64,000 nucleotides of DNA from Planctomycetaceae bacterium. GTDB taxonomy: Bacteria; Planctomycetota; Planctomycetia; Pirellulales; Pirellulaceae. The notes under the pieces were generated by a model that saw only the letters and a list, made by a program, of their open reading frames with translations, made no database searches and was not told where the DNA came from. The stretch's first letter is position 1. Each line of letters begins with the position of its first letter. The stretch lies in assembly GCA_027487485.1 (NCBI GenBank), contig JAIYDN010000027.1, positions 1 through 64,000 on the forward strand. The letters run 5' to 3'. Made by a program: the position numbers and the translations under genes. Shown in pieces: positions 7,476 to 16,513 of the stretch.

Positions 7476-8102
7476 GTGAAGAACTTTGCGTTATGTTTGG
7501 TGATTCTGGTACTTGGAACGGCAGCGTTTCACAACTTCACGAATGCAAAATCGACGATTGTTTTGGATACTCAAGATCCATTGTCGCACGATCTGAGCGA
7601 TTCGGATCTTCGGTTGATCAAGGGTATCGTCGACGAGCGAATCGACACTGTTGTCGAAGATCTTCGGATGGTCGAGCGAGAACTTAGCGAGAAGATCGAA
7701 GCGTTGCAGACGAAGCTTTGCGATTGCAATACTCGGGCCGATCAATCTGTTAAGGTTGAACCTCCAAAGATGAAGGCCGAAGTTGTCGAAAGCTTGCCGG
7801 TGGTTGTTCAAAGCACTCCGGTCGCTATGCCGATCGTTCGAAGTGGTTCACACTGGACCTATCCCGGCGACATCACAAGCCACTTGCAATCTGGTCATGG
7901 CCAAGTTGTGAACGGAATGTCGATCGAGCAACAATTAAGCTTGCACGATGCGTTACACGAATCACAGGGAACAATGGGGACCGCAAGAACGGTTACAAGA
8001 TCAAGAGTTCAATCGGGTGGATGTCCTGGAGGCGTTTGTCCAACCAGTTCGCAGGCAAGGCCAAGGCTTTATACGGGTCGTGGTATCTTCTGGCGTCGCT
8101 AA
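7476..8102 (+). CDS. Membrane-anchored coiled-coil phage protein
   Basis: About 208 residues from GTG 7476; a TTG at 7461 is an alternative. One transmembrane segment at the N terminus (FALCLVILVLGTAAFHNF) is followed by a coiled coil (about 45-90) with CDC at its end. A Pro/Val linker then leads to a C-terminal domain with HWTYPGDITSHLQSGHG and later Cys-Gly motifs (GGCPGGVCP). It may pair with the preceding short anchored protein, since the two genes are adjacent and both would project from the inner membrane. Function unknown. Confidence 0.6.
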   Translation: MKNFALCLVILVLGTAAFHNFTNAKSTIVLDTQDPLSHDLSDSDLRLIKGIVDERIDTVVEDLRMVERELSEKIEALQTKLCDCNTRADQSVKVEPPKMKAEVVESLPVVVQSTPVAMPIVRSGSHWTYPGDITSHLQSGHGQVVNGMSIEQQLSLHDALHESQGTMGTARTVTRSRVQSGGCPGGVCPTSSQARPRLYTGRGIFWRR

Positions 8103-8160
8103 TTCAGTTGGCCTTTTGGCTTGTATGTCTTGAATCTCTATTGCTCACGACGGGGAAAAA

Positions 8161-8442
8161 ATGTTTGCTCAAGCTGATTGGGGATGGTTTACGAACCAAG
8201 GTCTTGCGGTCGGAATGTTGATCGCTTTCGGTTTGGGTGTTTGGCGGGTTTGCAGTTGGGCCGGTGTCAATGTTGTTGTTCCATTGAAAGATTCGGCGAT
8301 CAATCACTTGAACGAAACGAATCGGGCAATGAAAAGCAATGCCGAAGCAACTAGTGCACTGACTCAAACAATGACGACTCTTCACGCCGATGTGAGAGAC
8401 ATCAAAACCAAACTTGATTATTGCTCTTCACGCAAGGATTAG
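8161..8442 (+). CDS. Small membrane protein with cytoplasmic coiled coil (holin-like)
   Basis: 93 residues. A hydrophobic helix spans about 14-42 (GLAVGMLIAFGLGVWRVCSW, then GVNVVVP), followed by an amphipathic helix with regular spacing (LNETNRAMKSNAEATSALTQ) and the ending DIKTKLDYCSSRKD. The short length, single membrane segment and helical tail recall XhlA/haemolysin-type phage holin partners. It is the last membrane gene before the terminase. Confidence 0.55.
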   Translation: MFAQADWGWFTNQGLAVGMLIAFGLGVWRVCSWAGVNVVVPLKDSAINHLNETNRAMKSNAEATSALTQTMTTLHADVRDIKTKLDYCSSRKD

Positions 8443-8459
8443 GCTGTTGGTCCATCGCA

Positions 8460-9035
8460 ATGGCCAAACCAAAAACAGTTGATACAGTCGCAGCTCTAAC
8501 CGCGAAGCTCAAGCAAGCGAAGGGGGGTGATCTAACTAAATCTGAATCGGCACTTGTCAAGAAATACGACGACATCGTTGCCGAGTCCAATCGAGAGGAT
8601 GCCCTTTTGAATCTTCCAAAGGGGATTTATTGCAAGCTCTCGGGACGTCAACAAAAAGTAGTCGACGAGCAAGCAGTTCGATACGGGATCGCGATCGACG
8701 GGGCGAAGATTGATCTGTATCAGGTATTGAAGAAGTTCCACGATATTCTGGCCGAATGGGGGCCGACTATCAACGAACTTCAGGGGGCTGAAGGATCACT
8801 CCGAACCGAGAAACTTCGACGCGAAATCGAACTGCTTGAGCGGCGGTCAAAGTCGATCGAGCTTGACATCAAGAACAAGCAAGATGAGTTCATCGACCGA
8901 AATACTCTGCGGGTCCGGATGGAATGGCTCGCGAACAAGCTTCGCATGGTATCGGAGCAGCTCGGCAAGCGGTTCGGCTCCGAAGCTCAAATTCTTCTGA
9001 ATCATTCGCTTTCGCAGATCGAAGAGCAGATGTAA
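8460..9035 (+). CDS. Terminase small subunit
   Basis: About 191 residues from ATG 8460 (an upstream ATG at 8421 would lie inside the previous gene). The charged central helical region (GSLRTEKLRREIELLERRSK) and the C-terminal RVRMEWLANKLRMVSEQLGK resemble Nu1-type small terminase subunits, which bind the packaging site and recruit the large subunit. The stop TAA overlaps the ATG of the next gene (TAATG), giving translational coupling with the large subunit. Confidence 0.8.
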   Translation: MAKPKTVDTVAALTAKLKQAKGGDLTKSESALVKKYDDIVAESNREDALLNLPKGIYCKLSGRQQKVVDEQAVRYGIAIDGAKIDLYQVLKKFHDILAEWGPTINELQGAEGSLRTEKLRREIELLERRSKSIELDIKNKQDEFIDRNTLRVRMEWLANKLRMVSEQLGKRFGSEAQILLNHSLSQIEEQM

Positions 9036-10957
9036 TGGTTTCCGATAGTCTTGTCTTCGAACTCAAGCGATGTTTGCAACGTGCTCGGCTAAATCCCGTT
9101 CGCGGTATGGAAGCCTGGATTCAAGACTACGTTATTGCAGACGGGCCAAATCTTGGCTTACCGTTCCAGTTTGAGACGCAACCGATCACCAAGTTGTTGA
9201 TTCAGGAGATCGATTCTCGACGGTGGAACGAAGTGTTTATCACTGGTCCGTCGCAGTCCGGCAAGACTCTCATTGGGTTCGTGGCTCCGGCACTCTATCA
9301 CACGCTGGAGCTTGGTGAGACCTACGTTCTCGGCATTCCTGATATGCGGATGGCGAACAACAAATGGCAGATGGATCTTCTGCCAGCGATCAAAGCAAAC
9401 TTTCGATGGGAACGGTTACTACCACTGGCAGGGCCTGGATCTCAGGGCGGTATCGTTCGCGACACGATCACTTTTCGGAATGGTGGGGTTCTGAAGTTTA
9501 TGAGTGCCAATGGCTCTGACCAGGCTCGGGCTGGTTTCACTTCCAGGGTTGTTGGGATCACCGAAGCGGCTCGGTTCTCGCGAGTCTCCGACACTTCACG
9601 CGAAGCCGATCCATTGCGGCAGATGCGAGCTCGGCAGGCTGCATACGACGAACCGCAGCGAATGCTCTACGTCGAAGGTACCGTCACGGTCGACGAGGAT
9701 CTTCCTTGGTCCGCGAAAGCCGATTCCAGCGATTCGAAGATAATGTCTCAGTGTCCACACTGCGGCGAATGGATCGCACCTGAACGCGAAAACCTTCTTG
9801 GCTGGAACGACGCGGTCAACGTCTTCGAAGCTGGCTTACTCGCTCGATGGTTCTGCTACCTGTGCGGCGAGGCGATCAACGAAGAAGAGCGACGCGAAAG
9901 CGTGAAGAACTCCGTTTTGGCTCACGTTGGCCAGACTGTCAGCAAGCGGGGCGAAGTGCTCGGGCCGATGCCACAAACCAATCGATTGTTCTTCCGGTAC
10001 TCCGGTTGGCACAATCTTTTCGTCACGACAGCGACGCTTGCGAAAGAAGAATGGCGAGCTGACCAGATCGACAAAGAGACCAGCGACTACGAGAACGCTC
10101 AGAAGGAACTGACTCAGTTCAAGTGGGCGATTCCGTACAAGTCGAATAACCTGGAATCGCAGCCACTTGAAAAGAAGGATGTTATTCGCAGGCGAACCGA
10201 AGCTTATCCAAAGGGATTGCTTCCAGCCAAGACGACGCACTTGGCGCTCGGCTGCGACGTTGGCAAGTATGCTTTGCACTACTTTGTTTTGGCAGGACTT
10301 TCGAACGGGATGCTTCATTGTCCTTCCTACGGGATCATCGACGTTCCATCGGCTTTCCTAGATTGGGAATCCGCGATCTCGCACGCGTTGAACGAACTGT
10401 TTGATCTATGCGAAATCGGCTTCGCGATGCAGGGTCAGACCGAACCGCGGCAAGTCGATCAAGCTTGGATCGACACAGGCTACGAACCAGACGCACTTTT
10501 CAAGGCAGTCATCGCGCACGGTGGCAGACCAAGACGCAACTCGCGATACCAGCTTGCTCTCGGGCGGGGATCTGGCCAGATGCAACGGATGTACCAGGCT
10601 CCACCGAAACGCGGCGGCGGGATCGTCGAGATCGGGCATCATTGGCACGTTGTTCGGAATAAGCGTTGGAAAGCCTTCCAGGTGTTTGCTGATTCGGATC
10701 ACTGGAAAGATCGATTGCAGGACTCCTTCAAGCAACCGAAGGATCAAGCTGGTTCGATCACTCTTCACTATGCACCAGAACGCGAGTTCGAGCGACTCGG
10801 AAAGCACCTGACAAACGAACACCGAAAAGTCGAGTTCGTGCCAGGCCAAGGCGAGAAGGTCAAGTTCGAGAAGAAGGGCGTCAACCACTGGCTGGACGCG
10901 GCCTACAACTCGCGAGCTTGCTTAGATCGACTCGGATGGAACCCCGAAGCGAGCTAA
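9035..10957 (+). CDS. Terminase large subunit (GpA family)
   Basis: 640 residues from ATG 9035, chosen because it overlaps the small-subunit stop. The ATPase has Walker A GPSQSGKT; ITEAARFS follows the expected Walker B strand. A zinc finger (CPHCGEW and CYLCGEA) lies in the middle, as in GpA-family terminases. The nuclease half has LGCDVGKYALHYF and DQAWIDTGYE acidic positions and the late HWLDAAY motif. It packages DNA through the portal. The order small terminase, large terminase, W-like protein, portal matches lambda-type packaging modules. Confidence 0.95.
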   Translation: MVSDSLVFELKRCLQRARLNPVRGMEAWIQDYVIADGPNLGLPFQFETQPITKLLIQEIDSRRWNEVFITGPSQSGKTLIGFVAPALYHTLELGETYVLGIPDMRMANNKWQMDLLPAIKANFRWERLLPLAGPGSQGGIVRDTITFRNGGVLKFMSANGSDQARAGFTSRVVGITEAARFSRVSDTSREADPLRQMRARQAAYDEPQRMLYVEGTVTVDEDLPWSAKADSSDSKIMSQCPHCGEWIAPERENLLGWNDAVNVFEAGLLARWFCYLCGEAINEEERRESVKNSVLAHVGQTVSKRGEVLGPMPQTNRLFFRYSGWHNLFVTTATLAKEEWRADQIDKETSDYENAQKELTQFKWAIPYKSNNLESQPLEKKDVIRRRTEAYPKGLLPAKTTHLALGCDVGKYALHYFVLAGLSNGMLHCPSYGIIDVPSAFLDWESAISHALNELFDLCEIGFAMQGQTEPRQVDQAWIDTGYEPDALFKAVIAHGGRPRRNSRYQLALGRGSGQMQRMYQAPPKRGGGIVEIGHHWHVVRNKRWKAFQVFADSDHWKDRLQDSFKQPKDQAGSITLHYAPEREFERLGKHLTNEHRKVEFVPGQGEKVKFEKKGVNHWLDAAYNSRACLDRLGWNPEAS

Positions 10958-10993
10958 TTCGGACAGTGTAATTGTTCGGTGCATCTTGTTGCT

Positions 10994-11275
10994 ATGTCAC
11001 TCGCACAAGATATCGATACAGCAGTTAAAGCGGCTGCAGCCGCGAACGAAGCCGATGATTTCGCATTGGCTGCGAAGAAGATGCGTACTGCGGTCACGCT
11101 GATGATGGGGCATCCTCGAATCAAGATCGAAGAAGACGAGACCGAATACGTTCACGACGATCTCGTCAAGATGCTTGACACTTACGAGCGGCTTGCCAAA
11201 GAGCAACGCAAGCAGTCCGGCTCTGTCTCTGCCGGTGGGTTCTCTGCAATCCCTATCCGAACTCGCAACGCTTAG
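10994..11275 (+). CDS. Small gpW-like head-tail joining protein
   Basis: About 93 residues from ATG 10994 (an in-frame GTG at 10979 has weaker support). Mostly helical, with Ala-rich helices and the acidic EEDETEYVHDDLVKML. Its size and position between large terminase and portal match lambda gpW, but sequence similarity is not obvious by eye. It ends nine bases before the portal start. Confidence 0.55.
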   Translation: MSLAQDIDTAVKAAAAANEADDFALAAKKMRTAVTLMMGHPRIKIEEDETEYVHDDLVKMLDTYERLAKEQRKQSGSVSAGGFSAIPIRTRNA

Positions 11276-11284
11276 GGAGAAACC

Positions 11285-12808
11285 ATGTTTGATTGGCTAT
11301 TTGGTCCGAAGACAAAGACGGTTTCGACGCGTCCACAATTGCGACGCATCAACCCAAATTCCATCCCGTCGCGAGGCAATTTCCAACGAGATTGGAAGGC
11401 AAGCACCGACAACGATGCTTCGCTAAATCACTGGGGAAAAGCCAACGGGCAATCAATCAACACGGTTCTTTCGCTGAACCTGAACAAGATTATCAATCGG
11501 GCTGTTTACGAATCGCGAGCCAATCCGATCGTCGACGGAACGATCAACAGCCACGCGAACGATGTGATCGGCTCCGATGGTCCAAAGATCCAGTTCAAGA
11601 CTGATTCAGATCGATGGAACACGAAAGCGGAAAAGATCTGCAAGGATGTATTCAAGTCGATCGACGGTTCAGGCGAGCTCTCGCTTGCTGACTATCTGAA
11701 GCAAGGGGTTCGATCCCTTTGGACAACTGGGGCGATTCTCAATCAGTACGTTGTCGATCCAGATTGCGAGACGGTTGTTCGGCAGCGATTGCATCCAATC
11801 CCGGTACAAAGTTTGTACTCGCATCTTCGCAACCAAACAGACACGATGCTGGGCATTACACGAAACACCCTTGGCAGGGCAACCCGTTACTGGATCGTCG
11901 AATCTGGTATCGAGATCTCCGCGATGAATTTCAAGATCACGCCAAAGGAGATTCCGGCTCGCGACATTCAGCACGTTTTTTACAAGCACGAGACGCAACA
12001 ATGGCGGGGCTATCCGTGGCTGGCAAGCTCGCTGCAAGCGTTGGCAGAGCTTGACGAATACGATACGGCCGTTCTGGATGCGGCCAAGATCGCGGCGATG
12101 ATGGCGGTCTTGTTTTACAACACTCGCGACGATGTCGATAGCGAAGAAAATCCATCGAACTTCGAGATTGCTCGGCAATCGGGCGTGAAGGTTCCGACTG
12201 GTTGGCAACCGTACGCGCTGAACGCAAACCAGCCAACAGCGACACACGCGGAATTCAAAGCAGACAAGATCCGCGATATCGGGCGACCGATTGGAATGCC
12301 ACTGATGGCGATCCAGCGAGACGCATCAAAGCATACATACAGTGCGGCTCACTATGACGGCCAGGGGTACGCTCGGGCGAATGAGTCGATCCAAGTGTTC
12401 TTGGCAACTGGTTCGGTTGATCCGTTCGTTTCGCTGATCCTTACCGAAGCGATGCTCAGGGGAGCTCTTCCGTATCGCGATCCTTCATCGATGTCAGGTT
12501 CGTGGTCTTGGATCTGGCCGCAACCTCCGGCAGTTGATCCGGTCAAGAAGGCGATGGCTCAGCGGCTGGAGCTGGAGAACAAAACGATTTCTCCGCAGCG
12601 AGCTTGCCTACAGAACAACGTCGATTTCGAAACGCTTTGCCAGGAGTGGAAGAAGGCGAACGAGATCCTCAAAGCCAACGGATTGCCTGAAATGCTCGGG
12701 CCGATTCCAGCCGACCCGATGGCGCTAGCGAACGCGTTGAAGCAGTACGAGAACGAACACAAGAACGAAGACAAAGAGGGGGATGAAGGCGATGACGACA
12801 TTGACTAA
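11285..12808 (+). CDS. Portal protein (lambda gpB family)
   Basis: 507 residues. The N terminus has the typical NTVLSLNLNKIINRAVYES pattern, later DVIGSDGPKIQF, and the wing and stem regions that end in SWSWIWPQPPAVDPVKKA and FETLCQEWKKANE, all usual for lambda-type portals. The C-terminal tail is acidic and lysine-rich (KNEDKEGDEGDDDID). AGGGAGA precedes the start at 11285. Its last 26 bases overlap the start of the protease-capsid gene. Confidence 0.9.
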   Translation: MFDWLFGPKTKTVSTRPQLRRINPNSIPSRGNFQRDWKASTDNDASLNHWGKANGQSINTVLSLNLNKIINRAVYESRANPIVDGTINSHANDVIGSDGPKIQFKTDSDRWNTKAEKICKDVFKSIDGSGELSLADYLKQGVRSLWTTGAILNQYVVDPDCETVVRQRLHPIPVQSLYSHLRNQTDTMLGITRNTLGRATRYWIVESGIEISAMNFKITPKEIPARDIQHVFYKHETQQWRGYPWLASSLQALAELDEYDTAVLDAAKIAAMMAVLFYNTRDDVDSEENPSNFEIARQSGVKVPTGWQPYALNANQPTATHAEFKADKIRDIGRPIGMPLMAIQRDASKHTYSAAHYDGQGYARANESIQVFLATGSVDPFVSLILTEAMLRGALPYRDPSSMSGSWSWIWPQPPAVDPVKKAMAQRLELENKTISPQRACLQNNVDFETLCQEWKKANEILKANGLPEMLGPIPADPMALANALKQYENEHKNEDKEGDEGDDDID

Positions 12809-15005
12809 CGAGAGCCGAGTCGATAGCGAGATTGTCGTTCGTTCGGCTCCGATGGAGTTTGGAACGCTCGACGAAGCAAGTCGGTCTATCGAGTGCGTTA
12901 TGTGCACTGAGAATCCCGTTCGGATGATTGACTGGGCTCGCGAAGAATACTTCGACGAAGTGCTCACGGCAGACGGGGCCAGGATGCCAAGTCAGCTTCC
13001 TTTGCTCGACAATCACAATCGCTATAGTTCCGATTCGGTGATCGGGTCAGTTCGTAACATTCGACGCGATGGCGACAAGTGGATCGGACGCGCCTACTTC
13101 ATGGAAGACGATGCAGATGTCGAGAAGATTTGGCAAAGAGTTCGACAAGGGCACTTGAAGGATGTTTCGATCGGCTATCAGTACGAGCGAACATTCGTCG
13201 AGATCCGCAAGGGCGAAAAGGCAGTCGTGAACGGTCGCACTTTCGAGGCAACCGAGACTCGGAAGAAGCGAGTTGTTACGGAATGGATCGGCAAGGAATT
13301 GTCGACGACTCCGATCGGAGCTGACCAGTTGGCGAAGATGCGATCTTTGTCAGATACTAAATTTGGACACGAAGTAAGTAAGAGCGAAATTTCTACTCAA
13401 TCGCAAACACGCGAAAGCGAGTCCAATCAAAACGATCGACAGGAATCAATGATGTCCGCAGTTGCAACTGAAACAACCAACGAAGTTCGTACTGAACAAC
13501 TCATTGCACAGGTGGCAACAACCTTGCAACCCGTTAAGGACGAAGCAACCATCCGAGCCGAAGCCGCTCGCGATGAACGCGAACGATCTGAATATGCTCG
13601 AAGCTTCTTGGGTCAAGGAGTTCGAAACGAACTTGTCGATAAGGCTATCAGTGAAGGATGGGACAAGTCCACCATGAATGAACGATTCTTGAAGGCACTG
13701 ACCAGCGAACGGACTGAGCCAGTTTCAATGAACAAGGCTCCTGCCGGTCACGTTCACGACAATGAAGTTCGCAAGGAAGACTTGCAAGCGTTGTTCCTGA
13801 TGCGAGCTGGCGTCAAGATCGAAGGCGGCAATTTTGCCAAGAGCAAGTGCCACCAAGCGACCTTTGAGCGACACGAAGGGCATGAGCAAGATATGTCGTT
13901 CGCGATCCGAACCGCTCGCACGTTGGAGCGTGGCGGCAACCTGGACGAAAAGAGCGAGCGAGCTCTTGAGTTTGCGAACAAGCACCGAAACATTCATCTG
14001 GTTCAAGCTTGTGCGATGGCCTGCGATATGTTCGGCATCGCCTACAACCGATACGACGCAAAAGAGATCGTCACTCGGGCCGTTACCACACAAAGCATTC
14101 TGCCTTTCTTGACGAACGCACTCGGGGCACAGATCCTTGACGGGTTCGTCGGTTCGCCTGACACGACTGGATGGGTTCGATCGGTTGATTTGCCGAACGA
14201 TAATCCGCAACCTGTTGCTAAGGGTGGCATGATCTCGCGATTGCGAAAGAGGTTGTCTGGCCAGGTGCCAACTCCAGCGACTCGTGAAGCTACCGAAGAA
14301 TTTATCTCGGTGGCAACGTACAGCGAGCAATACTTCGTTGATCGCAAGGATCTGCTTGCGGATCGCTTCGGCAAGATCAACGATGCTCCTGCCGATATCG
14401 GTATGGCCGCGATGGAGATCATCCAAGACTTGGTGTACTCGACTTTGATGATCAATGCGAACATGGCTGACGGAAACGCTCTGTTCTCGACTGCTCACGG
14501 CAACTCGGCGGTAAACGCGGCTTTCAGTGCTGCGAACCTTTACGCTCGACGCGTCGCGATGATGGTCCAGACGAACAACGGTCGGCCGATCTCCGCAGAT
14601 CCTTCGACGCTGATCGTTCCTCCTTCGTTGGAGTACGCAGCTCGTCAGATGCTTCAGTCGACTGAAGTGCGAAACGGAACAACGGTTGCGGGTGACATCG
14701 GAACCGCGAACCCGCTGCAAAATTCGTTCAACCTGGTTGTCGAGCGACGTATCGAGACCGGAACGATCAACCCAGATACCGACGCTGCTGTCGCAGCTCG
14801 GGCTCTTGATTACTACATCGCTGACCGTCAAGGTCGCTGGGGCTTGATGAAGGCTTTCTTGCGATCGAACGGCGGCGGTCCAATCATCGAACAATGGATG
14901 CCTGGCGATGGCCGAATCGGTGTCGGAACGACGATCGAACTTGAGGCTGGAACGAAGGCAGTTGGTTGGGAAGGCTTGCAACGGGGAACCGGCGCAGGTT
15001 CCTAA
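12783..15005 (+). CDS. Fused prohead protease - scaffold - major capsid protein
   Basis: 740 residues combining usually separate head genes. Residues about 20-200 are an HK97/U35-type prohead protease, with candidate catalytic H78 (LLDNHNR) and S129 (DVSIGY). Residues about 205-370 are charged and helical, resembling a scaffold/delta domain. Residues about 370-740 are a Mu gpT-like major capsid protein, with the GNALFSTAHGN motif and a C-terminal strand-rich end. ATG 12783 and ATG 12792 are both possible starts; both overlap the portal end. An internal in-frame ATG at 13449 with AGGA just upstream could also produce a shorter scaffold-capsid product. Confidence 0.85.
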   Translation: MKAMTTLTNESRVDSEIVVRSAPMEFGTLDEASRSIECVMCTENPVRMIDWAREEYFDEVLTADGARMPSQLPLLDNHNRYSSDSVIGSVRNIRRDGDKWIGRAYFMEDDADVEKIWQRVRQGHLKDVSIGYQYERTFVEIRKGEKAVVNGRTFEATETRKKRVVTEWIGKELSTTPIGADQLAKMRSLSDTKFGHEVSKSEISTQSQTRESESNQNDRQESMMSAVATETTNEVRTEQLIAQVATTLQPVKDEATIRAEAARDERERSEYARSFLGQGVRNELVDKAISEGWDKSTMNERFLKALTSERTEPVSMNKAPAGHVHDNEVRKEDLQALFLMRAGVKIEGGNFAKSKCHQATFERHEGHEQDMSFAIRTARTLERGGNLDEKSERALEFANKHRNIHLVQACAMACDMFGIAYNRYDAKEIVTRAVTTQSILPFLTNALGAQILDGFVGSPDTTGWVRSVDLPNDNPQPVAKGGMISRLRKRLSGQVPTPATREATEEFISVATYSEQYFVDRKDLLADRFGKINDAPADIGMAAMEIIQDLVYSTLMINANMADGNALFSTAHGNSAVNAAFSAANLYARRVAMMVQTNNGRPISADPSTLIVPPSLEYAARQMLQSTEVRNGTTVAGDIGTANPLQNSFNLVVERRIETGTINPDTDAAVAARALDYYIADRQGRWGLMKAFLRSNGGGPIIEQWMPGDGRIGVGTTIELEAGTKAVGWEGLQRGTGAGS

Positions 15006-15053
15006 TTCTCTGGCGGCTTAGACTTGGATTGAAACTTTTACAACGCTGCGATT

Positions 15054-15572
15054 ATGAAAAGACACGAAGTACGACTTACATGCGATTGCCAGTTTGGTCA
15101 CGGTATCGTGAAGGCTGGCACGTTGGTCGGTGTGATGACGATGCACGAACCGATTGAGCCGACTTCGTTGCTAAGCATGATCCAGTTTAGTCAGGCTTCG
15201 ATTGTTGAAGTTGGGCCGGAAGTTTCGGTCGATCCAAATGCGGATGCTGAAGAGTCGTTGAACAATTTTCTTCAGGAAGTCGACGAGACAGAATCGGAAA
15301 CCAACCTGGAAGGACTGATCAAGGACTCGGTCGAAGATCTCGAAAACATTGCTGTTGCAAGCGATCTTGACGAGCTGTTCGATGACGAAGCTTTAGTCGA
15401 AGCCTTGAAGTTGAACGATCTGAACACAAAGCAAGACTTGATTGACTTCGTCGCAGCCGAAAAGGACTTCAACGATCTGAAGAAGATCGGTCCGACGAGA
15501 GCCAAGAAGATTTTAGCAGGGCTTGCCGACTGGCAAGTAAAGTCCGACCAGGACAACACTCCGCAGGAATAA
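15054..15572 (+). CDS. Acidic phage protein with C-terminal helix-hairpin-helix motif
   Basis: 172 residues, strongly acidic. The N terminus (KRHEVRLTCDCQFGHGIVKA) may be a small beta domain. The C terminus has DLKKIGPTRAKKILAGLADW, a helix-hairpin-helix motif of the kind that binds DNA backbones. It lies between capsid and decoration genes, where head-completion or connector proteins are often found. No family is recognised beyond the motif. Confidence 0.6.
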   Translation: MKRHEVRLTCDCQFGHGIVKAGTLVGVMTMHEPIEPTSLLSMIQFSQASIVEVGPEVSVDPNADAEESLNNFLQEVDETESETNLEGLIKDSVEDLENIAVASDLDELFDDEALVEALKLNDLNTKQDLIDFVAAEKDFNDLKKIGPTRAKKILAGLADWQVKSDQDNTPQE

Positions 15573-15639
15573 CAACCTGCTGAACTGAACACGAAGACCT
15601 TTGTTTGTTTGAAATCACTGATCACAGGAACTGAATAAG

Positions 15640-16404
15640 ATGCCACTGCCAGCCGTAGTACAGACTCAAGAATTTGGACGCAGGGTTGTCACGACTCCGG
15701 CACTTGTGTCGAGCCGGTTGTGGACTCCTGGCGACGTTTGGTTGGATGGGCACTTGGCGGTCCATTACAATGATGGACTTCGCGACGTTGGTGCAGGTGT
15801 TCAAGTCAACGTTACCTATACTGGATCGTTCACCTTCCCAGTTGCGACTGGTATCGTCGCAGCCAAGAACCAAGATGCTTACTGGGACCAAGTCAACAAG
15901 ACGATTGTTTTGGCTCCAGGTGCTAACATCATCTATGTTGGCAAGTTCGTGAACGCAAAGGCGAGCGGTCCAACGACTGCTTTGATCGAACTCAATCCAC
16001 TGAAAGCGATTCCTGACACTCAATCTTTCTCGATTCGAACACGGTTGACGGTGGCTCAGATCAACGCGGGGGCGACTTTGCTTCCTGCCTTGCCTGGTTA
16101 TCGATACCGATTGCAAAACGCTCGCATGATCGCGGTCGGCGGTGCTGCTGCGACTGCGACTTCCGTCGACATTCGCGGTGTTCAATCTACTTCGACGGTC
16201 AACTTGGTCGCTTCGGCGGTTGCTGGTTTGACTCGATCGACTGTCTTGGTTGCTGGAGCTGCTAACTCGGCAGTTCTTGCTGACGGTGCATCCTTCGCTC
16301 CATGCGACGTGAACACAGCGATCACAGCAGCGAAGACCGGATCGGACGTTGCTACTGCTACACACGTCGACTTCTTAGTCGATTACGTTGTCGAAGCTGC
16401 TTAG
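15640..16404 (+). CDS. Capsid decoration protein, DUF2190-like
   Basis: 254 residues. The first half (about 20-110) follows the pattern of DUF2190 cement proteins: a beta-rich stretch with VGAGVQVNVTYTGSFTFP, then KNQDAYWDQVNKTIV. The second half is Ala/Thr/Val-rich beta (TSVDIRGVQSTSTVNLVASA) and may be an additional surface domain. It follows the capsid gene, the usual position, and is followed by a strong terminator, so it closes the first late transcript. Confidence 0.65.
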   Translation: MPLPAVVQTQEFGRRVVTTPALVSSRLWTPGDVWLDGHLAVHYNDGLRDVGAGVQVNVTYTGSFTFPVATGIVAAKNQDAYWDQVNKTIVLAPGANIIYVGKFVNAKASGPTTALIELNPLKAIPDTQSFSIRTRLTVAQINAGATLLPALPGYRYRLQNARMIAVGGAAATATSVDIRGVQSTSTVNLVASAVAGLTRSTVLVAGAANSAVLADGASFAPCDVNTAITAAKTGSDVATATHVDFLVDYVVEAA

Positions 16405-16456
16405 TTTTAGGAAACAACTGTTAGGGTTGTGTGTCGGAGACTGACAAGGAACGGGG

Positions 16457-16496
16457 CCTTCGGTTCAATCGGAAACGATCGGGCCGAAGGTTTTTT
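16457..16496 (+). terminator. Strong intrinsic terminator after the head genes
   Basis: CCTTCGG (16457-16463) pairs with CCGAAGG (16484-16490); inside is a second stem, ATCG-GAAA-CGAT (16468-16479). Six T follow at 16491-16496. It separates the capsid block from the fibre-like cassette. Confidence 0.85.
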
Positions 16497-16513
16497 ATTG
16501 GAGTGATTGAATC

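Noticed and set aside
13725-14981. 418-codon ORF antisense to the capsid domain
   Set aside because: Shadow of the protease-capsid fusion with Arg/Ser-rich composition.
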